Shown here one piece after another: positions 26,752 through 35,783 of a stretch of DNA of 64,000 nucleotides. The DNA comes from Natronorubrum thiooxidans (GTDB taxonomy: Archaea > Halobacteriota > Halobacteria > Halobacteriales > Natrialbaceae), in NCBI RefSeq assembly GCF_900156475.1, contig NZ_FTNR01000008.1, positions 62,001-126,000 on the forward strand. The letters run 5' to 3'. Made by a program: the position numbers and the translations under genes. The notes below the pieces were generated by a model. That model did no database searches. It was not told where the DNA came from and saw only the letters and a program-made list of their open reading frames with translations. Within the stretch, counting starts at the first letter, position 1. Every line of letters begins with the position of its first letter.

Positions 26752-28167
26752 TCACCGCAACTGTCCCCCGAGCACCTTCGCGGCGACGAGCACCGGATCC
26801 CACGTCGTGTTAAACGGCGGCGCGTACGCGAGGTCGTAGTTCTCGAGTTCCAAGACTGTTGTTTCCTCCATGAGCGCGCCGACGAGAGCGTGGCTACGGT
26901 GGACGGCCCCTTCGCCGTACTCGCTGACGAGACTCCCGCCGAGGACACGCCCGGAGTCACGGTCGGCGGTCAGCGTGATCGTGATATCGCTCCCGTCGGG
27001 GTAGTAGCCTGCGCGTGATTTCGCCGTCACCGTCTTCCTGACCGGGTCGAACCCGGCCGCACGCGCGTCGTCGTGGTCGAGAACCCCGGTTCGGGCCGCC
27101 TCGACGTCGAACGCCTTGACCGCCGCCGTCCCCGCGACGCCGCCGCCTTCGGTCGGCCGGCCGCTGACGGTCTGGCCGACCGCGCGGCCGTGGCGGTTGG
27201 CGGTCAGCGCCAGCGGCACGTGCACCGACTCGCCCGTCACGACGTGTGTCGCTTCAGCTCAGTCGCCCGCGGCGTAGACGTCCGGCGCGCTCGTCTCGCG
27301 ATAGGCATCGGTCGCGATCGCGCCCGTCTCACCGATCTCGATGCCGGCATTTTCGGCGAGGCCCGTTCGCGGTCGAACCCCCGTCCCGAGCAACACCATC
27401 TCGACCGCGACCCGGTCGTCGGCCGTGACGACAGCCTCGACCGCCTCCCCACCGGCGAGTTCCTCGACCGACGCATTGAGATGGTCCGCGACATCTTCGT
27501 CGCGGAGGTGGTCGGCGACGTGCTCGCTCGTCTCCTCGCTAAAGCCTTTCAGCAGGCGGTCGCCGCGCTGGAACAGATTGACCTCGAACCCGTTCGCCGC
27601 CAGCGCTTCGGCCATCTCGAGTCCGATGTACCCACCCCCGACGACGCCGACCGGGCCGGTACAGTCCTCGAGGAACCGACAGGCTGGCCCGCGATCCGGC
27701 TGCTGGAACGACTCCTCGCTGCGCGCTCGAGCGACGTACTCCCGAAGTTCCTTCCCGTCGCTCATCGAGCCGAGGGTGTAGACACCCTCCCGGTCGGTGC
27801 CGTCGATCTCCGGCACGACCGCCGCCGCGCCGGTTGCGATCAGCAGGTGGTCGTACGACTGGACGACCGTCTCCGACCCCGATTCGGCGGTGACCGTCCG
27901 GTCGTCTGGATCGATCGCGACCACTTCGTGACCCGTTCGGAGGTCGATGTCGCGTTCCTCCCGAAACTCCTCGGGTGTGACCGAGACCAGCGCCTCGAGC
28001 GACTGAATCTCGCCTTTGATGTAGTAGGGCAGCCCGCAGGCTCCATACGAGACCCACTCTCCTTTCTCGAAGACAACGACCTCGAGGTCGGGATCGTCCC
28101 GCTTTGCTTTGCTCGCCGCAGACATACCGGCTGCATCGCCACCGACGACGACGAAGGTGTCCGTCAT
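26752..28167 (-). pseudogene. CoA-disulfide reductase / NADH oxidase-like flavoprotein gene with in-frame TGA
   Basis: Two same-frame segments, 27262-28167 (302 codons) and 26752-27258, form one 471-codon gene of the pyridine nucleotide-disulfide reductase family. Visible are the FAD fold VVVGGDAAGMSAAS, the redox motif SYGACGLPYYI with the CoADR-type single Cys, the NAD(P)H fold VGVVGGGYIGLEMAEA, the FAD motif DVYAAGD, and dimer-domain blocks such as VPLALTANRHGRAVGQTV. The stop is a TGA at 27259-27261 exactly where relatives have Cys in GDCAE. Both halves keep acidic haloarchaeal composition and no other lesion is seen, so the mutation is recent or a read error. The homologous enzyme reduces CoA disulfide or oxygen. 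Confidence 0.85.
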
Positions 28168-28307
28168 ACCAACTCCTGTGTCCGGCAGGGTTGTATACTG
28201 TTGGCCACCAGTGATGCTGCCGGACAGTGAGCAGTCGGTCGCAAACGGTCGTCCGGTCTGCTGTCAGTCAGTGCCGGCGCGACCGTGAACGATCTTATCA
28301 TTTGAAT

Positions 28308-28384
28308 TATACATCGGTACAGCGGACCGTCTCAGCCGGTGTGCAAAAACGAACATATTTGATAACAGCTATACACCGATGCAG
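28308..28384 (+). promoter_or_regulatory. P450 promoter with paired 15-bp motif
   Basis: A TATA-like acatatttga (28353-28362) lies about 30 bp before the P450 ATG. The motif TATACA(T/C)CG(G/A)T(A/G)CAG occurs twice, at 28308-28322 and 28370-28384, flanking the TATA element. The placement suggests a regulator-binding site pair; the regulator is unknown. Confidence 0.4.
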
Positions 28385-28387
28385 TAG

Positions 28388-29695
28388 ATGACAGGGACGA
28401 ACTCGATCCCGCCCACGCCGCCGGGGATGCCAGTTCTCGGCCATACAACCGCCTTCGCCAGTGATCCGTTCGGCTTCGTCAAGCAATCCGTCGAATCCGT
28501 CGGTGACGTGTTTCGAATGCGATTGCTCGGCACGGACGTCTATTTTCTCGCCCATCCCGACTACGTCGAGACAGCGTTACTGGACCGCGAGACGTTCGCC
28601 AAACTCGATGACTTCAGGGTCGCCTTCGGCGAGGCACTGCTCTCGGTCGACGGCGAGCAATGGCAACGCCAGCGCCACGCGATGGAGGACTTCTTCAGTC
28701 CGACACGCATCCACGAGTACGCCGAGACGATGACTGGCGTCACCAGTGCCCGGATCGACGGCTGGGAGGCCGGTGACACGATTCGTATCGACGACGAAAT
28801 GCGCGCGATCGCCTTGCACAACCTGTTCGAGGTGGTACTCGGGCAGTCGCTGACCGACGATGCGGTCGACGAGTTGGCCGCGGCCGCCCACGCGCTCAAC
28901 CTCTGGTTCAAGCCGACGTCGTGGGTGCTTCCAGACTGGGTTCCGACGCCCGCACGGTACAGGTTTCAGCGCGGCGCTGACGAACTGCGCGAGCAGGCAC
29001 GTACACTCCTGGCCGAGCACGGTGACGATCCAACGGACGACAGTCTTCTCGCCACATTGGCCGCGTTACGCGCCGATCCTGACTCAGCGTTCGACCGGAA
29101 AGAGGTCCTCGATCAGGTCGTCGGGATGGTGTTCGCCGGCCACGAAACCACCGCCCTCGCCATGACGTATGCGCTCCACCAGATCGGCTCCCATCCCACC
29201 GTTGCTGAGCGATTCTATGCCGAACTCGACGACGTAATCGACGGCCAGCCGACCATCTCCGACTTACAGGACCTCGAATACCTCGAGCAGATCATCAACG
29301 AGACGCTCCGTCTCTATCCGCCCGTGCATGCGATTCCTCGAGTCACAACCGACCGGGTCGAGATCGGTGGACACACGATTCCGGCCGACGCACAGGTACT
29401 GCTCTCGGTGTGGAATATGCACCGCGACCCACGGTTCTACGAGACGCCGCTCGCGTTCGATCCGAATCGCTGGGAACAGGTCACACCCCGGGAACAGGGC
29501 GCTGCGTTCGTTCCGTTCGGCGCGGGCCCGCGCATCTGTATCGGACGGCACTTCGCCCGGCTCGAGATGAAAGCCGTCCTCGCAGCGATCGGCCAGCAGT
29601 ATCACCTCGACGCCAGCGGTGACCTCGAGGTGGATCCACAGATGACGTCCCAGCCTGCCGATCCGATCTCGATACGGATCGAGACTCGAGCGTAG
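28388..29695 (+). CDS. Cytochrome P450
   Basis: A 435-residue P450. The I-helix motif AGHETT is at 250-255, the K-helix ExxR is ETLR at 305-308, and the haem loop FGAGPRICIG carries the axial Cys384. The N-terminus IPPTPPGMPVLGH is proline-rich with no membrane anchor, so the protein is soluble as in other prokaryotic class I enzymes. It resembles the CYP102/CYP110-like haloarchaeal P450s. The substrate cannot be told. No ferredoxin or reductase gene is adjacent, so it must use electron donors encoded elsewhere. It is divergent from the broken disulfide-reductase gene. Confidence 0.94.
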   Translation: MTGTNSIPPTPPGMPVLGHTTAFASDPFGFVKQSVESVGDVFRMRLLGTDVYFLAHPDYVETALLDRETFAKLDDFRVAFGEALLSVDGEQWQRQRHAMEDFFSPTRIHEYAETMTGVTSARIDGWEAGDTIRIDDEMRAIALHNLFEVVLGQSLTDDAVDELAAAAHALNLWFKPTSWVLPDWVPTPARYRFQRGADELREQARTLLAEHGDDPTDDSLLATLAALRADPDSAFDRKEVLDQVVGMVFAGHETTALAMTYALHQIGSHPTVAERFYAELDDVIDGQPTISDLQDLEYLEQIINETLRLYPPVHAIPRVTTDRVEIGGHTIPADAQVLLSVWNMHRDPRFYETPLAFDPNRWEQVTPREQGAAFVPFGAGPRICIGRHFARLEMKAVLAAIGQQYHLDASGDLEVDPQMTSQPADPISIRIETRA

Positions 29696-29755
29696 ATTGA
29701 ATTCCACGCAACGCTCGATGCGATTGACGTCGAATCACTTCAGAACAGCGTTTCG

Positions 29756-29806
29756 GCTCACGAGTTTGTTCGCCAGAAGAAGCCGGTGGAGGGGATTGTA
29801 AACGAC
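29756..29806 (-). repeat. Degraded copy of the tRNA-Thr 3' end and flank
   Basis: gctcacgagtttgttcgcc and agccggtggaggggatt at 29756-29797 repeat the sequence at 29868-29911, which is the 3' flank plus T-arm/acceptor end of tRNA-Thr. The offset is 112 bp in the same orientation. The anticodon half is absent, so it is a remnant. Confidence 0.6.
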
Positions 29807-29894
29807 GCCCACTTCGCTCGCAATGCTCACTCGTGGTCTAGTTCAAATCTTCCAAAGCGTATTTGTCGCTCACGGATTTGTTCGCGGCAAAATA

Positions 29895-29968
29895 AGCCGG
29901 TGGAGGGATTTGAACCCTCGACCTAATCCTTACGAAGGATTCGCTCTGCCAGTCTGAGCTACACCGGC
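29895..29968 (-). tRNA. tRNA-Thr (anticodon CGT)
   Basis: On the minus strand the acceptor GCCGGTG pairs with CACCGGC. The anticodon stem AATCC/GGATT encloses TTCGTAA, anticodon CGT (threonine, codon ACG). The T arm GAGGG-TTCAAAT-CCCTC is perfect and the D arm GCTC/GAGC forms. The discriminator is T, usual for archaeal threonine tRNAs. CCA is not encoded and there is no intron. A partial copy lies downstream at 29756-29806. Confidence 0.95.
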
Positions 29969-30075
29969 GCGATTGCATTCATTGATAGGACCGATACCAG
30001 TCATAAGGATTGCGAATCGGCTCGGTTGTGCGAACAGTCTCCGTGACTCGAGCACCCACGGTACTCACTCCGGCC

Positions 30076-31056
30076 TTATCGCTCGAGTCGGACGTCCAGA
30101 CAGACGTTCAGCTCGTGTGGCGCATACGAACGGACCGTGTGCCGGGTTTCGACGCTGACCTCGTACTCGGGCTCGGCAGCCGCGCGGATCGCGCGCTCGC
30201 CGGGGCCGAAGGGGTCGTCTTCGTGTTGAATGTCGTAGTAATGAATCACGCAGTCGTCGCTCGCGAGGGTAACGGCGGTCTCGAGGAACTCGTCGGCGCT
30301 GTGGGGGAGGTTCATTACAAGGCGGTCGGCCCAGCCCTCGTACTCGGCGGCGACCTCCCGGACGTCCGCACAGATCGCCGTCACCCGATCCTCGACGCCG
30401 TTTCGCCGGGCGTTCTCGCGGAGGTACTCGATCGCGTCTTCGTTGACGTCGACGCCGACACACGCCGCGCCGCGTTTCGCGAAGGGGATGACGAACGGGC
30501 CGACGCCGGCGAACATGTCGATCGCCTGTTCACCCTCGCTCACTTGCTCAGCGACCCGGTGGCGCTCGGTCGCCAGCCGCGGCGAGAAGTAGACTTCGGC
30601 GAGATCCAGCGCGAACTCACAGCCGTATTCGCGGTGGACCACCTCGGTATCCTCGCCGGCGAGCAGGTCCCAGTCGCGCACTCGCGTCTCGCCTTTGACT
30701 TTCGATTGCTTGTTCAACACCGTATCGACGGGCAGATCCGACTCGAGGACGGCGTCGGCGATCTCGCGGGCGCGCTCGTCGTCGTCCTCGTCGAGCAAGA
30801 CCGCTCTGCCGAGTCGCTCGTAGGATGGCTCGAATCCCAGCACGTCGGCGGGCGTCGTCTGCGTCTCGCGCTCGGGGACGGCCAACGAGGCGACCTCGAG
30901 CGAGTCGGCGACCGCGTCGGGGTCGGTGACCGGAACGTAGAGACTCCCGTCCTCGACGGTTAGCTCGTACTCGTCGTCGATCAGGTCCGCGTCCGCCAGT
31001 TCGCGACGCGTCGCTTCGCCATCCTCGAGCGCGACGCGGACACACGGCACTTCCAT
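30076..31056 (-). CDS. trm5: tRNA (guanine37-N1)-methyltransferase Trm5
   Basis: A 326-residue class I SAM-dependent methyltransferase of the archaeal Trm5 type. It makes m1G37 (or the imG precursor) next to the anticodon, preventing frameshifts. The N-terminal part carries LNKQSKVKGETRVRDWDLLAGE, and EYGCEFALDLAEVYFSPRLATERHRVA precedes the SAM site IDMFAGVGPFVIPFAKRG. The catalytic-loop motif NLPHSADEFL and the C-terminal HTVRSYAPHELNVCLDV complete the family pattern. Start ATG 31056 is the family start. It is divergent from the Rieske gene. Confidence 0.94.
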   Translation of the reverse strand: MEVPCVRVALEDGEATRRELADADLIDDEYELTVEDGSLYVPVTDPDAVADSLEVASLAVPERETQTTPADVLGFEPSYERLGRAVLLDEDDDERAREIADAVLESDLPVDTVLNKQSKVKGETRVRDWDLLAGEDTEVVHREYGCEFALDLAEVYFSPRLATERHRVAEQVSEGEQAIDMFAGVGPFVIPFAKRGAACVGVDVNEDAIEYLRENARRNGVEDRVTAICADVREVAAEYEGWADRLVMNLPHSADEFLETAVTLASDDCVIHYYDIQHEDDPFGPGERAIRAAAEPEYEVSVETRHTVRSYAPHELNVCLDVRLER

Positions 31057-31175
31057 ACCCTGAAAAACCGGTCGCCCGCCGTAACGGTGACGTTTCGCGG
31101 TGACAGGTATGTCGACGTCCTCGAGGAGCGTGGACTGCGATGAACTGTTTTCAGACTGGCGCTGCTAGCGATCCT

Positions 31176-31625
31176 ATGCAGGAACTCACGACCGTGGAGA
31201 CGGTCCACGAGGAGCGTTCGTGGCTGTTCACGGTGCAAAATCAGTACGGCGAGCAGGAGGAGGTCATCCTCGTCCCCTGCGACGACGATACCGAGCAGGG
31301 CTCGACAAGCAGCCAGCCTGCGGCCGACGACGGCGTCGAGGCGTGGGTCAACCGCTGTACGCACGAATCCCAGCGGCTCGATACAGGTCAGGGAGTGCCG
31401 ATGCGGGACGGCCAGCTCATCTGCCCGCGACACGGCTCGATGTTCGACGTGTGTTCCGGCCACTGTGACAACGGCGATGCTGCCGGGACGACGCTTCCCT
31501 CGGTCAACATTACCGTCAGCAGCGACGACACCGTGTTTCTCACCGACTACGAGCTGACCTTCGTCCACGAGGGCGGGATCGACGAGGACGACGGTCCCGA
31601 CTCGACGTCACACATCTCGTTGTGA
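31176..31625 (+). CDS. Rieske [2Fe-2S] protein
   Basis: A 149-residue soluble Rieske domain. The cluster ligands are CTH in NRCTHESQRLDTG and CPRHG in LICPRHGSMFDVCSG, the C-x-H...C-x-x-H pattern. The sequence between is short, as in ferredoxin-type Rieske proteins. A tail (DEDDGPDSTSH) is acidic. It probably acts in electron transfer or as a component of an oxygenase; no oxygenase gene is nearby. Start 31176 fits the domain; an ATG at 31140 would add 12 residues. Monocistronic. Confidence 0.88.
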   Translation: MQELTTVETVHEERSWLFTVQNQYGEQEEVILVPCDDDTEQGSTSSQPAADDGVEAWVNRCTHESQRLDTGQGVPMRDGQLICPRHGSMFDVCSGHCDNGDAAGTTLPSVNITVSSDDTVFLTDYELTFVHEGGIDEDDGPDSTSHISL

Positions 31626-31648
31626 TCGCCGCGTCGCCCGACTCGAAA

Positions 31649-31658
31649 GGTTATAACC
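31649..31658 (+). promoter_or_regulatory. TATA box of dph5
   Basis: ggttataacc is centred 27 bp before the dph5 ATG at 31681, a leaderless arrangement. The element is itself a palindrome. Confidence 0.55.
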
Positions 31659-31680
31659 GGTTTGCTGACTAGCGGTGGCT

Positions 31681-32493
31681 ATGCTCACCTTCATCGGCCT
31701 CGGCCTCTACGACGAACGTTCGATCACCGTCGAGGGCCAGGAGGCGCTTCGCAACGCTGACCGTGCCTACGCCGAGTTCTACACCAGCAAACTGATCGGG
31801 ACGACCGTCGACGACCTCGAGTCCCACCACGACGTCGACATCGAGGTCAGAGACCGCGCGGGCGTCGAACAACATCCCGACGACATCCTCGCAGCCGCCG
31901 AAACCGAGGACGTCGCCTTCCTCACCGCGGGCGATACGATGATCTCGACGACCCACGTCGACCTGCGCTTGCGCGCCCACGATCGGGGCATCGAGACGCG
32001 GGTGATCCACGGCGTCACGGCCCAGACGGCCACGAGCGCGCTGACCGGCCTCCAGAACTATCGCTTCGGGAAGGCGACGACGTTGCCGTTTCCGTACGCC
32101 CACGGCGCTGACGGGCTCCCAGAAAGTGTGACGCGCACGATCGACGACAACCGCGAGGACGGCCTCCACACGGTCGTCTATCTCGACATCAAAGTGGACA
32201 ACGAAGCCGCGACGAACCGCCTCGAGGACGACGAGACGCTCGAGGAGTACATGACCGCCAACGTCGGTGCGGAACTGCTCGCCGAGGAGTACCCAGACCT
32301 GGTCGGCGTCGTCGTCGCCCGCGCCGGCAGTCCGGACCCGCTCGTTGAAGCCGACACGATGGCAGCCCTCGCGGATCGCGAGTTCGGCGATCCGTTGCAT
32401 CTGCTCGTGATCCCGGGCGACTGTCACCTGCTCGAGGCCGACGCGCTGGTCGAACTCGCCGGTGCTAATCGGGACGATCTCGACGTCGTGTGA
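31681..32493 (+). CDS. dph5: Diphthine synthase
   Basis: A 270-residue SAM-dependent methyltransferase that trimethylates the modified histidine of translation elongation factor 2 on the route to diphthamide. It starts MLTFIGLGLYDERSITVEG, the family N-terminus. It contains AFLTAGDTMISTTHVDLRLRA, the SAM-binding HGVTAQTATSALTGLQNYRFGK, and the C-terminal HLLVIPGDCHLLEADAL. ATG 31681 is preferred to a GTG six bases earlier from TATA spacing. Monocistronic. High confidence. Confidence 0.96.
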   Translation: MLTFIGLGLYDERSITVEGQEALRNADRAYAEFYTSKLIGTTVDDLESHHDVDIEVRDRAGVEQHPDDILAAAETEDVAFLTAGDTMISTTHVDLRLRAHDRGIETRVIHGVTAQTATSALTGLQNYRFGKATTLPFPYAHGADGLPESVTRTIDDNREDGLHTVVYLDIKVDNEAATNRLEDDETLEEYMTANVGAELLAEEYPDLVGVVVARAGSPDPLVEADTMAALADREFGDPLHLLVIPGDCHLLEADALVELAGANRDDLDVV

Positions 32494-32642
32494 GACGCTG
32501 GCCGTCTATTCGCGTCCAGTTCGAACCCGCCACAGCGGGCGTGAAACGGTTCTTATGGGTTGGGTAAGCGATTTCGAACGACTGCGTCACTAGCGGTTTT
32601 CAGCGCAAGAGTGTTTATCGACTCCATTAACAAGTACTCGGC

Positions 32643-34571
32643 GTGGCACGGCCATGCTATCGACAAATGAACGACGAACGCAACCCCGGCAATGGCCTGT
32701 CCCGACGATGGATGTTGTCCTCGGTCGGGGCGGCATCGGCTGCCCTGGCAGGCTGTACGGATCTCCTCTCGGATGCGGACGCTGAATCGGACGGGAACGG
32801 CCCCCAGAACGGCGACGGTGGGGACGGCGCTCCCGACGGCTCGAGACGGTGGCCCGCGATCGCGGACGGGGAACTGCTCTCGGATTTCGAAGACCTCACC
32901 GAGTGGTTTCCCAGCGACAGCGACCTCTCGGCCGCGCCCGACGAGGCACGAATCGGCTCGCAGGCGGCAGTCATCGAGAGCGACGGGCGACAGGCCCGAA
33001 TGGGGATCCGTTTTGCCGACGGGATCGATCTCCGCGGGTGGGATACATCGCTTGCCGTCAAGCCGGAGTCCGCAAACAAGATCGTCGTCGAGTTCCTCGC
33101 GCCGGACCGAGATGCGACGCTGAGCTCCGTTCGAACGGTGCCCGACGAGTTCGACGGCTGGTTCCGGCTCGACTGCGGCTACGAACATAAGCCGCGGGGA
33201 GAGCCGGATCTGTCGAACGTCACCCGAATCAACGTCGTCGCGGTCGGGCCGGAAGACGAGCCGACCAAAATGCTCGTCGACGACTTCCGCCGGACCGAGG
33301 CGGCCGACAACGGTAAAGCGATCCTGGCGTTCTACGGCGGTCACGACTCCCACTACGATATCGCCGCGGACCTCCTCGCAGAACGTGGCTGGGAAGGGGC
33401 AGTTCCGGTCAGTTCCAATCGGATCGGCGACCAGGGCCGGATGGGACTCGCGGAACTCAGTGACCTCGAGGACCGCGGCTGGGACGTCTGCTCGTACCCG
33501 CAGGATTCGATGGCCCTGCCGGAGATGCCCGAAAGCCGACAGCGGCAGGTCCTCGAGACCAACCGCAACGCACTCGAGGCCGAGGGCTTCGAAGACGGCG
33601 CACGCCACCTGTTCATTCCCGAGGACCGAATGGACGCAACGACCAACGCGGTCATCAGGGACGTCCACGAGTCGGCGTTCCTGTTTGGCTCCTGTACGTC
33701 CGGCGTGCCACCGACGGGGATGCACACGATCCCACTGATCTGGGGGCCCGCGCTCCACAACGGCGTGCGTCGCCACATCAACCTCGCCGACCAGTACCAG
33801 GTCCTCACCGTGCTTCGAATCCCGCGGATCGTCGAGGACGATGACGTCCACCCCGACGCGAACCGGATGTCACTCAATGACTTCGAGCACCTGCTCAATC
33901 ACATCGAACACCGCGGGCTCGACGTCATCACGCCCTCGGACCTCGTCGACGGCACGTTCGAGAGCGACGACGACGGTGACGAGACATTCAGCGACGGCCG
34001 GCCGGAGGGGACCATCCTCGAGGCCGGTCAGTCCCACGCGTTCGAAGGGACACGAGCGTCCGAATCGCTGACCATCGGCCTCGACGACGGCGTTCTCAGT
34101 GCGAGTTTCTCCCACAACGGCGACGGCGACTTTACCGTCGACCTGATCCCAATGGGCGACGGTCGCGACGATTCGCTGGTAACCACGTCCGGGATCACCG
34201 CCGGCGAGTCGATCGCCGCGGTCGAAAGCGGGACGTACCGACTCGAGGTCGACGCGGACGGCCCGTGGTCGATCGACCTCTTCCAGCCGGAAGTGCACGC
34301 CGACGATCTCGACTCGCTTCCGGTCGAGGCAAGCGGCTCGGGATCGGGCTTCGTCGGCCCGATCTGGACCGACACCGACGTCAGACTCGAACTGACACAC
34401 GACGGTGATGGCGACTTTGTCGTCGACGGCTACGGTGCGGACGGCAGCAGAGAGTCGATCGTCAACAAGACCGGCGCGTTCGACAACTCGCGGTCGTACC
34501 GCGCGGGTGGAGCCGTCTGGATTAATATCGAGGCCACCGGCGACTGGACGCTCGAGGTCACCGACAGCTAA
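32643..34571 (+). CDS. Polysaccharide deacetylase-like Tat lipoprotein
   Basis: A 642-residue exported protein. The N-terminus has a Tat motif and lipobox (SRRWMLSSVGAASAALAGC). Residues about 85-225 form a carbohydrate-module-like beta region. About 230-440 are an NodB-like deacetylase fold: AILAFYGGHDSHYDIAADLLAERGW, then GWDVCSYPQDS and a late HxxxH-like region (LNHIEHRG). The first-strand catalytic TFDD motif is replaced by YGGHDS, so activity is uncertain. Two similar beta domains of about 90 residues end the protein. The GTG at 32643 is used because tttatc (32614-32619) lies 27 bp before it; an ATG at 32667 is also possible. Likely cell-surface glycan-related. Confidence 0.75.
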   Translation: MARPCYRQMNDERNPGNGLSRRWMLSSVGAASAALAGCTDLLSDADAESDGNGPQNGDGGDGAPDGSRRWPAIADGELLSDFEDLTEWFPSDSDLSAAPDEARIGSQAAVIESDGRQARMGIRFADGIDLRGWDTSLAVKPESANKIVVEFLAPDRDATLSSVRTVPDEFDGWFRLDCGYEHKPRGEPDLSNVTRINVVAVGPEDEPTKMLVDDFRRTEAADNGKAILAFYGGHDSHYDIAADLLAERGWEGAVPVSSNRIGDQGRMGLAELSDLEDRGWDVCSYPQDSMALPEMPESRQRQVLETNRNALEAEGFEDGARHLFIPEDRMDATTNAVIRDVHESAFLFGSCTSGVPPTGMHTIPLIWGPALHNGVRRHINLADQYQVLTVLRIPRIVEDDDVHPDANRMSLNDFEHLLNHIEHRGLDVITPSDLVDGTFESDDDGDETFSDGRPEGTILEAGQSHAFEGTRASESLTIGLDDGVLSASFSHNGDGDFTVDLIPMGDGRDDSLVTTSGITAGESIAAVESGTYRLEVDADGPWSIDLFQPEVHADDLDSLPVEASGSGSGFVGPIWTDTDVRLELTHDGDGDFVVDGYGADGSRESIVNKTGAFDNSRSYRAGGAVWINIEATGDWTLEVTDS

Positions 34572-34581
34572 GCGGCCCTGC

Positions 34582-35667
34582 TCATCCCTCGAGGACCGTC
34601 TCGAGTCGGTCCAGAAACTCGCCGGGGACCTCGAGGTGTGGCGTATGGCCGGTGTTGGCGAAGACGACTTCTTCGAACTCACCGCCGGCGTCGGCGTAGG
34701 ACTCGAGAACCGTGCGGGTCTGATCGACCATCGGCTGGGGTGGGAAGACGTCCTCGCCGGGCCAGTCCGGCATCGCACCCATCTTTCCGAGCGTGCCGGC
34801 GTCGAACAGCGACTCGTTGGAGACGATCTGATCCGACGCGCCGCGGATCCAGGTAATCAGTGGTTTCTGGTCGGGATCGATTTCGGTGATCGCCTCGAGC
34901 GAGCAGTACTTCGGCGAGATGGCGTTGTTGACGCCGGTGTTGCCCGGCGCAACCCCGGGCCAGTTCTCGCTCGGCGTCGCGTCGCCCGGGTAGTGCTCGT
35001 CGCCAGTGGCCGTATCGAGCATGCCGGTCAGATACGACTCCTCTCGTTCTGGATCGAAATTGTGGGTCGGATTGACGTAGAACGTCCGCAGTATCTTCCG
35101 CGGAGACGACTCCCCACCCTCGCTGCGGTCGCGGTCTGCGAGGCCGGCGACGAACTCGTCGTTGCCGAGGCCGCCGCCGGAGCCGGCGTAGTCGTCGAAA
35201 CAGGGCGTTCCCTCGAGGTCTTTCGTCCCGCCGAAGCCATAGGGCGAGAGCGGGTTGATGAGGACGAGCGAGTCGACCGCCTCGGGGTTGTCGATCGTAT
35301 ATCGCATCGCGACCCCGCCGCCGTTCGACCAGCCGACGAGCGTGAGCGGCGGGTCGGGCTCGAGCTCACCGAGCAGTGCCCGGAGGTCGCCCTCGAAATC
35401 GCCGAGTCCGTTCGTCGCATCGACGGCTTTCGTCTCCGAGTTACCGTACCCTCGCAGGTCGGGGGCGATCGCCCGATACCGGGCTGGCAGGTCCGCCATG
35501 ACGTCCTCGAAAAACCGCGAGGAGGAGACGTTGCCGTGGATGAATACGACTGAGCCGTCGGTGTCGGCCCCATCGCTGTGGCCACCCGACTCGAGGACGT
35601 GCGTCTCGAGTCGGTCGGTATCGACAATACGTGAGCGGATGCCAGCGAGGGTGTCGTCTCGAGTCAT
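34582..35667 (-). CDS. Alpha/beta hydrolase
   Basis: A 361-residue alpha/beta-hydrolase fold protein. The oxyanion region is FIHGNVSSSRFFE, the next strand has DLRGYGNSET, and the nucleophile elbow is GWSNGG (Ser). The late ASDQIV segment carries the acidic residue and GHTPH supplies the catalytic His. A large cap insertion of about 130 residues sits between NPLSPYGFGG and WIRGASDQ. The substrate is unknown. It has no signal peptide and is convergent with the deacetylase-like gene, 10 bp apart. Ester or epoxide hydrolysis is the general expectation. Confidence 0.9.
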   Translation of the reverse strand: MTRDDTLAGIRSRIVDTDRLETHVLESGGHSDGADTDGSVVFIHGNVSSSRFFEDVMADLPARYRAIAPDLRGYGNSETKAVDATNGLGDFEGDLRALLGELEPDPPLTLVGWSNGGGVAMRYTIDNPEAVDSLVLINPLSPYGFGGTKDLEGTPCFDDYAGSGGGLGNDEFVAGLADRDRSEGGESSPRKILRTFYVNPTHNFDPEREESYLTGMLDTATGDEHYPGDATPSENWPGVAPGNTGVNNAISPKYCSLEAITEIDPDQKPLITWIRGASDQIVSNESLFDAGTLGKMGAMPDWPGEDVFPPQPMVDQTRTVLESYADAGGEFEEVVFANTGHTPHLEVPGEFLDRLETVLEG

Positions 35668-35783
35668 CAGCGGGCGCTACCACGTGGCCCGTTATAACTG
35701 TAAGCCAACTGATGATCGAATGAGCAGAGTTGCTCAAAAAACGATTGTGGCGACGGTCTGCTCGGAACGTGACAACGTGTGCC

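Noticed and set aside
27259-27261. Selenocysteine codon
   Set aside because: No Sec machinery is known in Halobacteria and I see no SECIS-like hairpin in the sequence nearby; nonsense mutation or read error is simpler.
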